A stretch of 64,000 nt of DNA from Neostapfia colusana (GCA_030760725.1 JASWHV010000007.1:24960824-25024823), one strand, 5' to 3'; numbered from the stretch's first letter, positions 10,301 through 23,948 are shown. Numbers and translations: made by a program. Notes: a model not told the origin generated them from the sequence alone.

Positions 10301-13300
10301 GGTTACTTGCGCGAGCTGCAGCGGCCGCCACGGCTAGAAGTCGACTGGTACAGCACCTGCTTGCTGCCCCGACCTGCTGAACCGCCTCGCGGTCCTCTTA
10401 TCTCCACAGCCGCCCTGATCGGAGAGAGCACCGCGCACTTTGCTGCTTCCTCGCACCAGAAACACCCCATCGCTGCCGATCGCTCGGAGCTGATCAGGGA
10501 AGCGTGATCACCGCCTCTCCACTCCCTCTAGAGCTATGACGAGGTACTAGGAACCTTCCTTCTTCTTCCTCGTCGCTAGAAATCGGCTGAACTCGGTTGA
10601 TCTCGGCTATACCGAGAGTTCCGTTCAGTGACCTAAAACCGCCGCACTTCGGGCTCCGGTGGACAGCCCAACTGGGAGGTTGTCACGCCCGAGCTAAGGC
10701 GTCCCTGGACGCGTTAGGGACCGGTGCTTCTCACCCCTGAGCCACAGCCCGAGGGCTTGATCGCCGGCGGTGAATTTCCAGTTTTCCCCTTTCTCGGTAC
10801 AGACCGACCTTCGGGTGCGGTTCTATCAAATTCACGCTCTAGGAAGGGTTAGAGAGTCTCAATCCGTTCCTACACAGACTAGACTTGGTAGCGCACAAGT
10901 TGCCTTCACAACCCTTAGCCTGAGAACCCCTGTACCCGGCGTATTTCAAAGCTTGCCGACGGCGGATCCTGCGGGAAGCATCGGGCGCACGGTGGGAGCT
11001 TACTTCGGACCTCCCCCGAGCTGCTTCGAACCCATGCCGAGGTTCCTAAGGTACCACTAATGCTTTCCGGACGTTTGCTCGGTCGGTTGGAGTGCTAGGA
11101 AGGTCAGCCAACACGGCCGAAGTCTTTCCGAAGCCGCCGCTCGTCACCGACCATGTGCCGGCCGTTTTCATGACGACCTGAGCCCGGAATCATGTTCCCC
11201 AGTGGACTTAGGCAGGGGCGGCCAGAATCATGAAGTTCGGAGCACCACAGAGGCTGCCGGCGAGCCCTCCGGCGAGGTGTCGCGGCGGCTGAACGCGGAC
11301 GTCGAGAGGTAGACGAAGCCGGGTGGCCCACGTGTCAACGACTCAGATTTAAATCAGGGATTGATCTGCGACTCAGATCTAGTGTGCTGGCGCGCAAAAA
11401 CTCCGTGGACCCTTATGTGCCGTCGCTCCAGCACCCAACATGTGTCCCCGTGGACCCACCGGCGGATTTGAACTTTTCCCGATTTTCAGATTCCATTCAA
11501 ACTTCAAATCCTCATAGCTTTGGCTAGGAAACTCCAAATCGAGTGAACCAAATTTGGTTGGATTCAGCTCTTTGAGTACTTTCCAGCAAATCAAGTTTCA
11601 CTTCATGAAAATCCTTATTTCTCTAGAATTAATTCTTCAAAGTTTAAACTGTTTAGAATTTTAACTGGAGAATCCTAATTCTGAAATTTTGCTGGGATGT
11701 TCAACAAAATATCCTGAACTACCATAAAAATTTCAGATCCATTTGAGCTCATTTAATCCACCTAATGGTGTGATTAATAAAATTGATCTAGAGAAAATGG
11801 AAAATGTTCAGAAACATTTTCAGAATTTCTCTGAAAGTGTTTAGCTCATATCTCTAGCTAGTAACCTTCAAATTAAGTGTGACCAACTCCATTAAAACCC
11901 TCTAAAAATCTAGTTTTCAGAAAGTCATGAGTTGCTCCATGAAAACCCCTAGAACACCATAAGAGCTCCAATTAAGGTCAAATACATAATTAATTGTGGA
12001 GAGCCCAAATGAGCTTTGCTGCAACTAAAACTTGGCCAAGTCTCTGTTTAGGTTGTAACCAAGCCACAATAACAGTTTCGCAGTCATTGGGTCTGTCTAG
12101 TAAGACTTATAAAGTTTACAAGTTTTAATTCAATTCAAATGCATTTAAATTAATACATATGCTTGTATATCATGTAGTCGCTAAGGTCGAGGAGGAACCC
12201 GAAGTCTTAGATTTCGTCACTCTGGAAGAGCATCTAGCCTACGACCAAGAGCAGCAAGGCAAGCTCCGGTTTGCATTAACCTTTTTACAAATTTTTATTA
12301 TTTTGAGCACTTACTTGAGTATCATTATTTCTTGCATTGGAGTCTTATTTGAAAACCCAATTGCATAGCCAAGAAAACCATGGGTTGGGATTAGGATTGA
12401 AAACCCCGATTAGCTACTACAATGCTAGGATAGTGTAGGATTCGGTACAAGTCGAGTAGTTGGAACTACTCGCGAGCATAGGCTAGAGGCACTCGACTCG
12501 GGTAGAGATAGCACATAATACACATGGCAAGAAAAATGAGACAGAGCGGAGAATAAGGGCAGCAGGACTTTGGGGCCTGGGTGCTATAGCTCCGCTTGTG
12601 TCGATTGAGGACCGAGACGTGTGTGGGCCTGTTGAACAAGCTAGAACAGTACCGAAGACCTACCGGCTATATGGGAACTGGGAAACTGATGTAACTCGGG
12701 TAGCTGGGTATTGAGTCATTGCCCGTCGTTTAGAGGGTAGGTTGAGAGTTTAAGGTGTAAATCGGCTGGCGGCACTGAGATGCGCGTGCAGAGACCTCTT
12801 GCTCGGGACGATGGGACCGGTTCAATATTTGGCTGACGGGCGAAAGGTGGTTGCATACGGCGTCCGTGATGGTTGTTGTAGGCAACATCGAGTACGGGCG
12901 TACGTGACGGTTTATTCGGGTAACCCTGCAGGTGTAAATCGATTATAATCGCCGTCCCTCGCGGTCAGTGAGTACCACTTGTTCATTGTACCGTGACGTA
13001 GAAAGAATAGGCTAGTTACATGTTAAAATGTTGCTGATTGAAAGATGGACTTTGATTGTTAATGATTTGCTGTAGTCTAGAGCTAACTAAAGTTCTTTTC
13101 AACTTTGGGCAGGGTACATGAGAGAAATGCGTTTCTTGTTTGATTGCGGCTCTCTCATGTACCTTAGCGTAAGGTTCTTCCCAACCTGTTGCTAAAACTT
13201 GAAATTAAGGTTCCAATAATTAGGCGAGTCCTTTACAACTTGTTTTACCTCATGTACTTATCACCTCTCATGTAGAAGTTTCATGTTTAGGAGAGACGGG

Positions 13301-13660
13301 TCAGTCTTGCTGAGCCTTCGTGCTCACTGCTTGTGTTTGAAGCTATTGCAGGGTTCTATGAGGAAGGGACTCCCGAGGAGGAGATGGAACCCCAGGAGGG
13401 GAACCCCGTCGAGTGGGAGTCGTGCACGCCTCCGTGTTAGTGTGCGTGTGTGCTAGCAAGGACACGTTCACGGACTGAATGTGAACTTGATGCGTAGTCT
13501 ACGCCCGTGAGTGTAGACTAAACATATTTTATTGTAAAATATTCATAAACCTGTTTATGTAATAAACTTTACTTCCGCTTTGTACCTTTGATGTGTGTTA
13601 TCTGGTGCTGCGCCCTTAGCGTGATCCTGGCTCGACAAGACAGTGGGATCGTGTCATGAA
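10300..13660 (+). mobile_element. Tekay-like Gypsy LTR remnant (possible solo LTR)
   Basis: The order of landmarks mirrors the Tekay-like LTR at 42613-45738. A GC-rich first part with TGTCACGCCCGAG at 10681 comes first, then a leader ending in GAGCAGCAAGGCAAG (about 12250). A segment of GTGTAAATCGATTATAATCG type follows (about 12930), then an AATAAACTTTACTTCCGCTTTG polyadenylation-type region (about 13560-13585). It ends near GGGATCGTGTCA (about 13656). No polymerase genes accompany it. I could not find a matching target duplication, so the exact ends and solo-LTR status are uncertain. Confidence 0.45.
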
Positions 13661-13708
13661 CGCACCTCGAGACTTCACTCTCCTATCGTTTTGGGTTCTT
13701 ATCTTCTA

Positions 13709-13788
13709 CTCCCTCTATTCTGAATTATTTGACGATGGTTAGTTTAAAATTAAACTAGTCAGCGTCAAATAATTCGAAATCGAGGGAG
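13709..13788. mobile_element. 80-bp Stowaway MITE
   Basis: Ends CTCCCTCTATTCTGAATTAT and the near-complement (AATTCGAAATCGAGGGAG), flanked by TA on both sides (13707-13708, 13789-13790), as in Tc1/mariner-derived Stowaway elements. The sequence folds almost end to end into a hairpin. Confidence 0.85.
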
Positions 13789-14650
13789 TACAATGCTAGC
13801 GATAAATCGGCGACTAGGAGGGTGCAGGTGCGATGAGGCATGATTGTGGCAATGTCAAGAGATTTCTTATGAATTTGCAGCACACAAATTTGATTTATAT
13901 GTTCTTGTATTATAAGGACACTTTTCTCTAAACCACCCGGAGATGCTGTATAAAGTCGTGCAATCGAGCCATAAAAAGGCAGTTCTGAACCCTATGTTTA
14001 ATTCCTGATAGACACCGAGTAGAGCCGAATACGCCCATCAGGCCCATATCCAAGTCCAAATATATGCACATTATCAAAAGAAATGCATAACCTACGCGAT
14101 GTGGTGATGGCCGTCAATAGCGACAGCGCACATGATTCATGCGTTGTCTTCAGCCTTGACTGGTGTCTTCTAAAATAATTTAAATTTCCTTTATGAGTTC
14201 GTTACTTGGTTTTAATTTCCTTTTTGGTGTATCTACCATTGTGGGAGCAGAGCAGCAAGCGGCGAAAGAAGCCAGACACCCTTGCAACCAGAAAGAGGGA
14301 CGTATATTTATGACATCAAGCATGACATCAAACAGTAACATCGTGATAAATACCGGAGCACGAAGCACAAATCTAACGATACCACTTTTGAATGATTGCA
14401 CAAAGATATGATGCAGCAACGTAGAACAAATATAACAAGAAACAACGCTGCAAATCAAATCAGACATATCACGTAAGCAAACAAGAGGACGCTGCAGATA
14501 CAAACTGAAGTAACAGCTGATTAAAGTGAACTAGGAACATAGCTCTGAATCAGCACCGCCATAGCGCAAAGTTGACAAGTTCACATACTGGCAACTAATA
14601 AAATCACAACCACTTAAAATATTCTTCTTCGACAGCATGACTGAACACTA

Positions 14651-14728
14651 CCTCTATTCTCAAATTGTTGTCGTTCATGTTTGAAGCAGAATTCTTGTCC
14701 TAACGACAACAATTGAAAACGTAGGGAG
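14651..14728. mobile_element. 78-bp Stowaway-like MITE at the SR-gene 3' end
   Basis: The terminal repeat CCTCTATTCTCAAATTGTTG and the right end CAACAATTGAAAACGTAGGG are complementary over most of their length, with flanking TA dinucleotides (14649-14650, 14729-14730). It lies about 125 bp past the stop codon of the splicing-factor gene, hence possibly inside its 3' untranslated region or poly(A) region. Confidence 0.75.
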
Positions 14729-14852
14729 TAACAATGATTTGTGAAGGAACATCAATGCTAATTCAGAGTGCTCATGATCCAGATTATAGCCTTCTCACCC
14801 GGGTACCACCAAGTCCTGACACTGTTTCAAAAGGTTCTGCATCCATCTGATT

Positions 14853-17800
14853 TCACTCAGATTTAGCCTGCAAGCGACCAACACCAAATTAATATACATA
14901 TCATTCAGGCCACCAATGAGAGACCAAGAAATGAGGTTATGGGTTAGGTTAATACAGGAGACACAGATCTGGACAAACTTCTGCTCTTGGCAGGGCTTTT
15001 ACTTGCAGATTTGTCACGAGGAGGCTGTACAAAGCTTTAATTAGCACATAGAAAAGATATCTAATACAAAAATATTATTTGTTTCTTAGACTTACAGAAG
15101 CAGCAGGTGACCGGGATCTTGAAAGTGATCTATAAAAACAAAAGAAAACAATTGCTAGTCAGTAATGCTGCATGGAAATGGTTTAATCAGAATACAGTGA
15201 CAACCATACATATTAATAGGTTAAATATCTGGAAATGTTCGGTGAGCACACCAGATGCCCACCCATATTTCCAACGTTTTCTTTTTGTTTGCATAACAAG
15301 CTCTAGATAAAATAAGAGATCATATGCCTTAATTTTCCTAAAAAGGAGGAAATGATATTCGTCAAATGAAGATGCAGCTATCATAGACCAATTTAATCCA
15401 ACAGGGCGAGACCTTCGTTTCTTATGCCAATATATAAGTCACTCTTTTTCCCATTTTTTTAAACTCAGTGTTTTAGACTGATATTTGAGGATGAGTTGCA
15501 GCCTCAGCATTAAGGCCAGGGTTTGTACTTCAGTACAGAATTATTAGAAATCAACAGTATTTGATTATACCACAAAATCCAGTCCGTATTTGTTTAGTAC
15601 CAGCCCTATCTTGCTCCTATCGATGGTTGTAGTCCACTTTATCATGCAGTGCATCACAATCCAGCTGAACTATCCAACGTTCCAAACCATCCTCAGGTTC
15701 GTAACATTCCAATATCCTACCAATGCAATCCCAGATCTTCGCATGGGCCCCATCTAGTAAAGACAAGAGCAAATCTTCAACAATGAGGCACAGCTATCCA
15801 GTCACACGTTCTTATAATCAGATCAGTGCAAACTCAAAATTTCACAAAAAAAATGTAAAGCATATCCAGTAGCAAATGACACGAAGTACAAACTAGGCCA
15901 TTTTTTTCAAGCAATAGATATATATCAATATTTTGGAATCCACACCGCTTCTGAATAATGAAACATTCCTCAACTTCAAATCATTGCCTACGAAGATAAG
16001 ACCATGCATACCTCGCTTTAACAGGTGATGGTGACAGGGAAGCGGACCTGGAACTGAATCAACAAACAATACTGCAAGTTAAACATCTAAGATGTTCCCT
16101 AAGCAAATTCTTCAAGTATAATGATATACCTTGGACTCCTGCTATAACTGCGGCTTCGGCTTCTTGAATAAGAGCGGCTGCGGCTTCTGCGGTCTCTTTC
16201 CCTGGAGATAGAGCGGCTGCGCCTAGCATCATACTCCCTTACCTAGTAAGGGTTGATGAGTCCATGAATTTTTGAACGGAGAAAAAGAAATATGTTTTTA
16301 TAATGCCAATCAAAAGGACAGAGAGGGCAGAGGGCATAAGATGACCATACCCTGACATAAGCCTTTGAAAATGCATTACGGAACTCTGAATCATCAAGCT
16401 TCCTTATCTACAAGGTTATGAGACTAGTTGTCAGTATCTCTTAATATGTTCACAGCACGAACGTGTATATATCACAAAGCTTCCCATTTTCATCAGTTGT
16501 TAAACAAACATGCAAAATGAAGTTTTGTATGATAGGGTGCATAACCTCTATTAAGAAGCAAGATGTAGAAAGATAATTAAAACTTACTGCATATTTCATA
16601 TCATCATAGTTGGTATAATCCACTACTCCAATAGTTTCTGCAGTATATAAGAATAAAACATCAGTATCTGACCATTCAGTGAAACTGAAACATGATGAAC
16701 AATAATATATTTTGAATGATGGTTATGCTAGGACAATAACCAAAAAGTATCAACAACTAACCTCCAGCCTCACGATAAACATCAGCGTAACAGACATCAC
16801 CACCTCGACGCATATGATCCTAAACATCACATTAAATTAAGAATCATGGAGCATAAACAGTATTTCATGAGCTTACATCTTCATACAACCTTGAGATCTT
16901 GCCATGATGCTGAAGAAGGTAATCCAGTAACCATAACTGCATAATCAATGAATTTATCTAATAAAAACAGGAAGATCTCTCAATCAAATCTTTGAAACTA
17001 GTCAGTGAGAAGTACAAACCACGGTAATCAGTGCGTTTAGGTGCCCCACGGCGTCCAGCACTGCTGTAACTGCTTGAACGGTCAAATGAAGAAGGGCCTC
17101 TTCCACCATGAGCTAATTCCACCTGGGCAGACATTGCAATCAGATAGAAAAAAGAAAGAGTTATACATCATCTCTGTGATCTGGTAATCTCATTGAAGGA
17201 GCATGCAATTGTACAAAATCAACCCACTCGCAGTTTGTGGCCATCAAAGTTGTATCCATCACGACCATAAATTGCATCTTCTGCATCACGTGGGTCTTCA
17301 AACTGCAAAAAGGTATAACTTTGTTGTCAGTCCATCTTCTTAGGTGCTGCCTCATTATTAATCCCAGAGCATGAAAAAGACCATCCTTGTTTTAAAACAT
17401 TTAGTAAGTGTTTGCCAAATCTGGCTGATTCTACCCATCGCCAGTGCTGCATATTTCACACAATTAGGACTTTGGGAAATATTTTCTGAGTTCCCTAAAG
17501 AGAAGGTACAAACATGTAAGTGGACATTCACATCCCAGCCCTTCTGCCTGTGAATCCCATGTAGCAGCTGGTTTATCACTTGGAAAGAAGCAGTAACATA
17601 TCCATAAAAAAGGAAAATTCCAGGGCCCACGCAAATGGTCGGCACCCTGTTGGGTTTCGGATTTGCTGAAATCCAAACAGAAACGGAAAACCAGATTTGA
17701 GCCAAAAGGTATATTTGACTTATGTTGGTGATTCCAGGGAGAAGAAAACAGACAACTTTTTACATCATTCAGAACCACATATATTCTCATAGAATAAAAT

Positions 17801-18343
17801 GTAGTATTCATATAAAATACTTTCTGTGAAGAATTTTCAGGAAAGCAATTTTAACTGTTATCCTATTAGCAGATCATTATATCTGAATTGCACCTATACT
17901 GGATCATGTGACAAGTAAAAGTAACATGATATTAAAAAGGTACTTGAACGAAGAAACGTTAAAAATAGGTCCATAGCTATTGATCCTTCTCAGCATGGAA
18001 TTAGACAAGAACAGTTAAGGCCAGTGCAGTAACATGAATTGGCATGAGCAATAGACAGCGCATTGCATAAAAACAACTAAGTAACTACACATGGAGCTAA
18101 GCATGCCGAGCAGCACATAGCACTGCGGAGCGAGCCAGGAGCCTCATGCCGCCAATTGCGGCAGGCCTTTTATGCACCCAAATTTTCAACTCTGTGCCTG
18201 TACTAACGTTTGGGTAAAAAGACAAACGTTAGATGCCACTAAGCCATCGAGGATCTCCATTCGATCAAAATTGACAACCAGTGTCTTTTATGTGCACAAC
18301 TTTGAGTGGGATCAGAGCAACATCTTGGGGTTGATATACTACT

Positions 18344-18380
<37 letters not shown>

Positions 18381-19493
18381 ACAAAGTCTTTGTCTCAAGC
18401 ACGTTGAGGTAGGCTAGATATGAAACCCAAACTGGGTTTCATATCCATAGGAATGGCTGGTTTTGATGCTGGCTCGCCAAGCCTATCACAACCCTCCACC
18501 TTTACCTGGGCTCCAAAAATGAAATTGTAAATCTAAATAACATAACTCAATGTATGTTGATAATTTTTTAATATTATGTTTCTGAAGAAGGTTCAATATG
18601 AATCATATTCGACATACACCCACCAAAAAAAGCTTGTTTCCAACTGAAGGATTTAGCTTTGAAAGATACAAGGTACATGTACAGAACTCTGTTTTATTAT
18701 GGTGTAAATAAATGTAAAACCAATTTGTTAACGTAAAGCCAGTAAGTAAAATGAAATTTCTAACAACCTAACAACATGGGCTGTTAGGTTCTGCAAAGAA
18801 GTTATATTACAGAAAGTTATACCAAATGAGGAAACCCAGAATTCAGATAACAGGATATAAATATACAAAAAAATGATTGTAAATAGATGTAGTTAGAGCA
18901 ACAAAAAAAAGTTCTCACAACAGGCAGGTGGCAACATCATCGTACCTCGACAAAAGCATAACCAGGAGGCCTTGGAGGAACTTTCAAGTCGATTTCCACG
19001 ATACGACCGTACTGCAGAAGTAGAAATAATGGAAAATATAAATCTACATCCAGAAAAAGAGAGCAAAACAGTTATGGCGAAAATACTTATCAATGAGAAC
19101 CCGATCTGCCTTGTCTTCTAGAAATCCTCTTGAAAAATAAAACGTAAAGCACAACTGTTGATGGTGGAGCTACACAGAACTAAACTTCTAAACAATCAAT
19201 GCACAGAAACTTTAGTGCCCTCAATAATCGCATGTGAATAACTCAAACACCGCATCATAGGTATATTTATCATTTTAGCAACAGCACATGTAGTCTCTGT
19301 ATACGAATTGCAGATGGGACCAACATTACAACAACCTACTCGCTGATCTACCATTATGAAATGGGCCCAGACGGCAAGACCCGAACTAATGTAACCAACT
19401 GCTGACCTTGTAGAAGAGATCCTCGACTTCCCTCTCGCGGATGTCGCCTGGGAGGTTGCCCACGTATATCGTGCAGCTGTTCCGTCGGGTCAT
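14853..19493 (-). CDS. SF2/ASF-type SR splicing factor (SR30/SR34/SR33 group)
   Basis: Thirteen coding exons, all with GT-AG introns, give 816 nt (271 aa plus stop). Exons: 19493-19407, 19011-18946, 17302-17228, 17122-17020, 16936-16890, 16819-16762, 16637-16588, 16407-16351, 16242-16130, 16053-16012, 15129-15096, 15024-14956, 14867-14853. RRM1 spans residues ~8-80 (IYVGNLPGD; GYAFVEFED). A glycine/serine linker follows, then the pseudo-RRM at ~111-180 with the SF2 hallmark SWQDLKDHMR (residues 121-130). From ~190 there is an RS tail of repeated SR dipeptides plus SP motifs. Such proteins bind exonic enhancers in the nucleus, recruit U1 and U2AF, and shift between constitutive and alternative splicing. 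Intron 2 is the longest (about 1.6 kb) and contains a LINE tail. If the last intron is retained, the frame continues three codons to a stop, giving a slightly different C-terminus. The exact orthologue name is not decided. Confidence 0.92.
18345..18421 (-). mobile_element. RTE LINE 3' tail within SR-gene intron 2
   Basis: Read on the minus strand this is TCTAGCCTACCTCAACGTGC, then TTGAGACAAAGACTTTG and a (TTG)n run (seen on the plus strand as CAA repeats at about 18345-18383). It matches the terminal segment of the LINE at 3790-3863. It is severely 5'-truncated and lies in the same orientation as the host gene. Confidence 0.7.
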
Positions 19494-19930
19494 GGTCCCT
19501 GCGACACGATATGTGGTCAGAAAGCATCACGAGCGAAATCAGGTCAACTATTACCGAGAGAACAGTCTCACTTATTTTAGACCAATCGAATTCGCTATTT
19601 CAGGAGCCTAATCCAAGAAGTATGAAACCCTAATAGAAAAGCAAACAGACGTTGCATTCGAAGAACCCTAGGCTACTCAAACAGGATATGACCGGGAGGA
19701 ATCCATCCACACACCGCAAAACCAGCGGCGGTTACGGGTTGGAGATAAGCGCGCGCTAGTATCCTACGGGGGAACGAGGACACTGGAGGCCAGGAGGGAT
19801 TCGCCTCACCTGCGTCTCGCCGGCGGGGGAGGAGGGCTCGAGAAGCTTCTGAGCCGGGCGGCGCGAGGGGTTTGGGTTTGCACGCACGCACGCACGCGGA
19901 TATGAAAGCGAGGAGGCCACGCGCTTAGCG
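19494..19930 (-). promoter_or_regulatory. 5' leader of the SR gene with leader intron and telo-box
   Basis: Upstream of the start codon an acceptor (GCAG before 19498) and a donor (GTGAGG, 19809-19804) delimit a ~311-bp intron in the 5' untranslated region. An AAACCCTAA telo-box lies inside it on the plus strand (19625-19633); such motifs are common in promoters and leaders of plant translation and RNA-processing genes. Beyond the donor a GC-rich leader contains a short ACGC microsatellite (about 19880-19898). The transcription start itself is not resolved. Confidence 0.6.
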
Positions 19931-22231
19931 ATTCGTGCCGCGTAATCCATCTGTGTACCTGTGTTTGTTCTGGGCTGGGCTGGTCTGATCTGGGCTTTGC
20001 GGCAGTCCCAGACCGCCGGTAATCCAGGGTCGAATGTCAAAAGAAGCCAAGTACAGGGGTTCCACGGAAAAGTGCACAAAAGCATGGTGCAAAGGAATAA
20101 GAGCTTCGGCCAACCGACTATTTTACAAATTACTTTAGCTCTTATTAGATATTAGATTAAAAATAAATATAAATTTTACTCGATTCTAATTCGATTCGGC
20201 ACTTTACACACCTAGTTCATTTTCTTCAGCCCTTTACCGGCCGTAAGTGCGTGTCGCGTCTCCGTTTCCTCCCCTATTTCTGGCGGTGGTGACTGGTGGA
20301 GAACGGTGGTGTGAATAGAGTTCTAAAGCTTAGTTGTTATAAGTAGTTCCACACTTGTTTTTCTCATTTTTGTTCAGAAAATATTTCTGTGAACAAAAAT
20401 ATGTGATACACATGTTAACACGAGTCATCCGAGCCACACAACTACGTTACCCTCGAGATGATTGGATACACATTGTTCACACAAATATGTGAAGGTTTTA
20501 CCTATCCGTTGTTATACTTCACCCCCCCCCCTCACCCCCGCCGCTGCGTTAGTCCATCACTGTCCTGTTCCACGAGCGTGGTGACCGGGAAATACGGTTA
20601 CCGTTTTGTTGTTTTAGGCTGTGCGCACTGGGCTCCTGTAAAAGCTACGGGCCTCTAAATTTAGCTTACACGTTTTTTTTTGCCGCAGCGGGGACCTCTA
20701 AATGATCCGGTATCTTACCGATGCTACAACCAAACGGCAAATGAGGAGGAGGCCGTGCTCCCCCGGCATCTCTCCCGAGGTTCCCTGTAGTTGGTTCCTG
20801 GCCTGTATAAAGAAAGAAGAGAAGGCAAAGAAAAGGAAAAAATAGAAAGGAAAAAATAAAGAGAGAGGGAAAAGGGAGAAAGGAAATAGGAAAAAAAGAA
20901 GAGAGGGAAAAGGGAAAAAATAAGACAAAAAATATCTTTGATGTTTTTTTATAAGTTGTAAATGTAATATTATTAATATAAATGTAGTTATGTGCAATAA
21001 TATAAATATGAGTTAGTTATGTTATGTAATATAAAATAGATGATAGTTGATATAGAGGTTCGATTTAGAGGTTCACGAGTGCAGCAAATTGAACTGTAAA
21101 GCTGAGAATCTTTTAGAGTTAACTGTAAAAGGCTAAGAATATTCTTTTAGAGATCGGATATAGAGGTGCACGAGTGCGAGCAGTCTTACAACCTTGAAAT
21201 GATGGGTACGCTGTCATGCTGAGATGGCACGCGAGTCCCTAATTGTACGTGCCACCTTCCAAAGGACTACTTTGGATGCGTCTGCAATTTGTCTTGTCCT
21301 GGATACATTGTACCAGTCGTCGTCTGCGTCGTAGATCTCTCTGACGGTTCTGTACCGCACAGCTCTCGCGCATGGTTGCACCTGACAATGGCCGTAGCGT
21401 GACAGAACCGCCAAGAGTTGAACCCGTGTTTCCACCGTTGAGCTCTGCAGCTCTACATGGTGTCTGCTATTCGAAAGGCTGTTCCAGGACGATGGTGCGT
21501 TTTGCAGCTCATGGTAAGCTGCCGACTTTATGATCAGCCTCTGAACCCCCCCCCCCCCCGTCTTCTCGTAACTCAGTTCAGAAATCAGCCACGATAACTA
21601 CTTATTTGTTTCCAGTCCTCGTGCGGTTGCGCTCAGGGAACTCCATCCTTTGGTGCTTTCAGGAGCCCTAAAAAGAATGAACAAGTTCACCAACCATCCT
21701 CTGTTCCATGTAGCCAGTAGCCATGCTAGGACGGTCTGTCTGTTGGCAGCACCTGTCCTGCCAGTATAGTACTGGTCCTTTCATTGCATAGGTACGATAC
21801 CGGCACACTGCTACTGCTGCTGCTGTTGTACGGCACCTGTGCATCTACACGCCAGCGAACTCCCTCCATGGTTAGATCTTCGCTGTGCAGCGAGTTGTAC
21901 AGCAGCGTGGTTCCAGATCACTGCAGTACAGATGTGCACTGCTAATTAAAACGGATCACCGCAGCCGCAAAAAGTTCAGCTGCAAGTAGCCGCCCGTCTC
22001 ACGTGTGGTGGCAAATGCAGAAGGCCGTTCGTAGATGCAGACGTCCCGATGATTGATGAAGCAGGGTATATGTTCAGTAGTGCTACTGGCTGGAAGCAGT
22101 ATTCTTCTTTTGACAGAAAAAAAGAATTAACTATAAGGAAGCACGGCTCTGTAACTGTTTAATATACTCCCTATTCTGTGTTGTGCTTCTGTGCTAGGGA
22201 ATCAATCCTGTGACTCTTGGATTGTTGCCGC
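19931..22231. other. Intergenic, low-complexity tracts only
   Basis: Upstream flank of the SR gene. It contains a C-rich tract at about 20521-20537, a purine-rich A/G tract at about 20810-20935 and a 14-base C run at 21546-21559. I find no convincing exon, RNA gene or element boundary. Confidence 0.4.
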
Positions 22232-22804
22232 TAGGGATGGTAACGGGTAAAATAATCGTGGATATTGCCCTTATTTACCCATACCCGCTAGACAAAATCC
22301 GTATCCGAATCCGTACCCGTTACCCCTAGCGAGTAAAAAGTGTTACCCGTATCCACTACCCGTGGATATTTTTTACCGGCGGGCATATCCGTTATCCGAA
22401 ATCCTTTAACAAAACAGTAAGATTTCTGCAACACTTCAAGTCTTAAACACATAACCTTGCTATATCTAATTAACCAATGTTCATGATCAAATAGTGAACG
22501 AAAATATATAATCTTGCTATATCTAAATATTCAAAAATTAATGCCTACAATAATAGTTTCTTTTTTCTATGATAATAAAAATTTAGTTTATTATTAATCC
22601 ACATGTTACATGAACCACATGTTAATATTCGGATACGGGTAAACGGATATGGATATGACATTTTTTTACCCGATAAAAAATATCTATTGAGTTTTATCCG
22701 TTACCCGAACCTGTACTCGCGGGTACAAATTGCTACCCAAACCCATATCCATCGGGCCAAATATCCGCGTGTATGTGGGTAATGAATATCCATTGCCATC
22801 TCTA
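22232..22804. mobile_element. hAT-like non-autonomous element
   Basis: A 573-bp element with ends TAGGGATGGTAACGGGTA and the complement of TAGAGATGGCAATGGATA. Internal ACCCGTA/TACGGGT and ATATCCG-type motifs occur in opposite orientations on the two sides. Flanking octamers GTTGCCGC (22224-22231) and GTTGCGGA (22805-22812) match at 6 of 8 positions, consistent with an old 8-bp hAT duplication. No coding region. Confidence 0.7.
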
Positions 22805-22812
22805 GTTGCGGA

Positions 22813-23945
22813 GTAATCCAATCCCTTTGGTTCTATTTACTGTTGGGGGGAGGCTCGTGATGCAGGTACCGCCAAAAGGCTCGAGGTGGTAGAGCTAAGC
22901 CATGATCTTCTATCACCGCTTTATTTTGTTCATGTCCAGACTGCTCAGTTCTTGTGTCTGGGCATTCTGTAAAGGAGACTCGGTAACTCAGCCACATTCA
23001 GATTGTTACCGGATGTGTTTCTTGTTTGTTGAAATTTGAGATGAGATATACTAAACTTACTAACTATTTGAAATTCGTTCAAAAGCTATATAAATGTTGA
23101 TGTAAAATGGCACCGCACACATGAACACGTCCACGTGCGGATTGCAAACAGGCACCTTGTTGCGTAGTTTGTGAAAACCGAAACTTCTGGTTTTGTCAGG
23201 ATCTGACCGAAATCCAACCATTGCTCACCCGCCAGATGGATCCTGTCAGCGCATGACGTGCATTGGGTTATCCTGACGACGTCAAGCAACTAGAACACCT
23301 TCAATAGCCATCGAGACGAAGGAAGAATAACAATTAGAGTTGAAAAGGTAGTGCAAATAGATAAAAAAGAAAAAGGATGAAATAGATTAAATATGATCGA
23401 TTGGATACTATAAGTCGGCCGTGACCCTTTATATTTGTAGGGTGAGGGGGTGTTTGCCCATTAGGAGTTAACACTTAAAATTATATGATAAAACCTAACT
23501 GACTATCAAAAGCACTAAACTGTAACTTCTGGTTTTCTATAATACTAATATGTCAAAACTGTAAATTCTAGATTTGCAGTATGTGAGTACTTTCTAATGG
23601 CCATAACTTTCTCATCTAGACCTTAAATTAAACACTTCATATATCCGTTTCAATCATATTTATGACACCTTTCATCATGGAAACTTCAAATGTGTAGTTT
23701 TGATTCATCATTTGACCTTTTCCAAGTATGTTTTTGCTTCTTTAGTAAAATTTAGCAAGAATCTAAGAAACTTACTTGTCGGATGAGCCACAACTGCAGC
23801 TCATCTGAACACTCTGAACTCATAACCTGTAAAACATGTCTAGACACTAAACTTATAAGATAATCAATGTTAGCTTTGATTTAGACAATTGTAACCTTGT
23901 TTTAGGAAACCAAAAGTTTCAATTTTTAAGAGTGACAATTTTTTG
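22813..23945. other. Intergenic, nothing recognised
   Basis: Mostly AT-rich sequence without long open frames bounded by splice sites. No tRNA-like or repeat structure that I can support. Confidence 0.4.
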
Positions 23946-23948
23946 TTA

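Noticed and set aside
14180..14503. 107-codon minus-strand open frame downstream of the SR gene
   Set aside because: No family resemblance, and an opposite-strand frame of similar size covers the same region.
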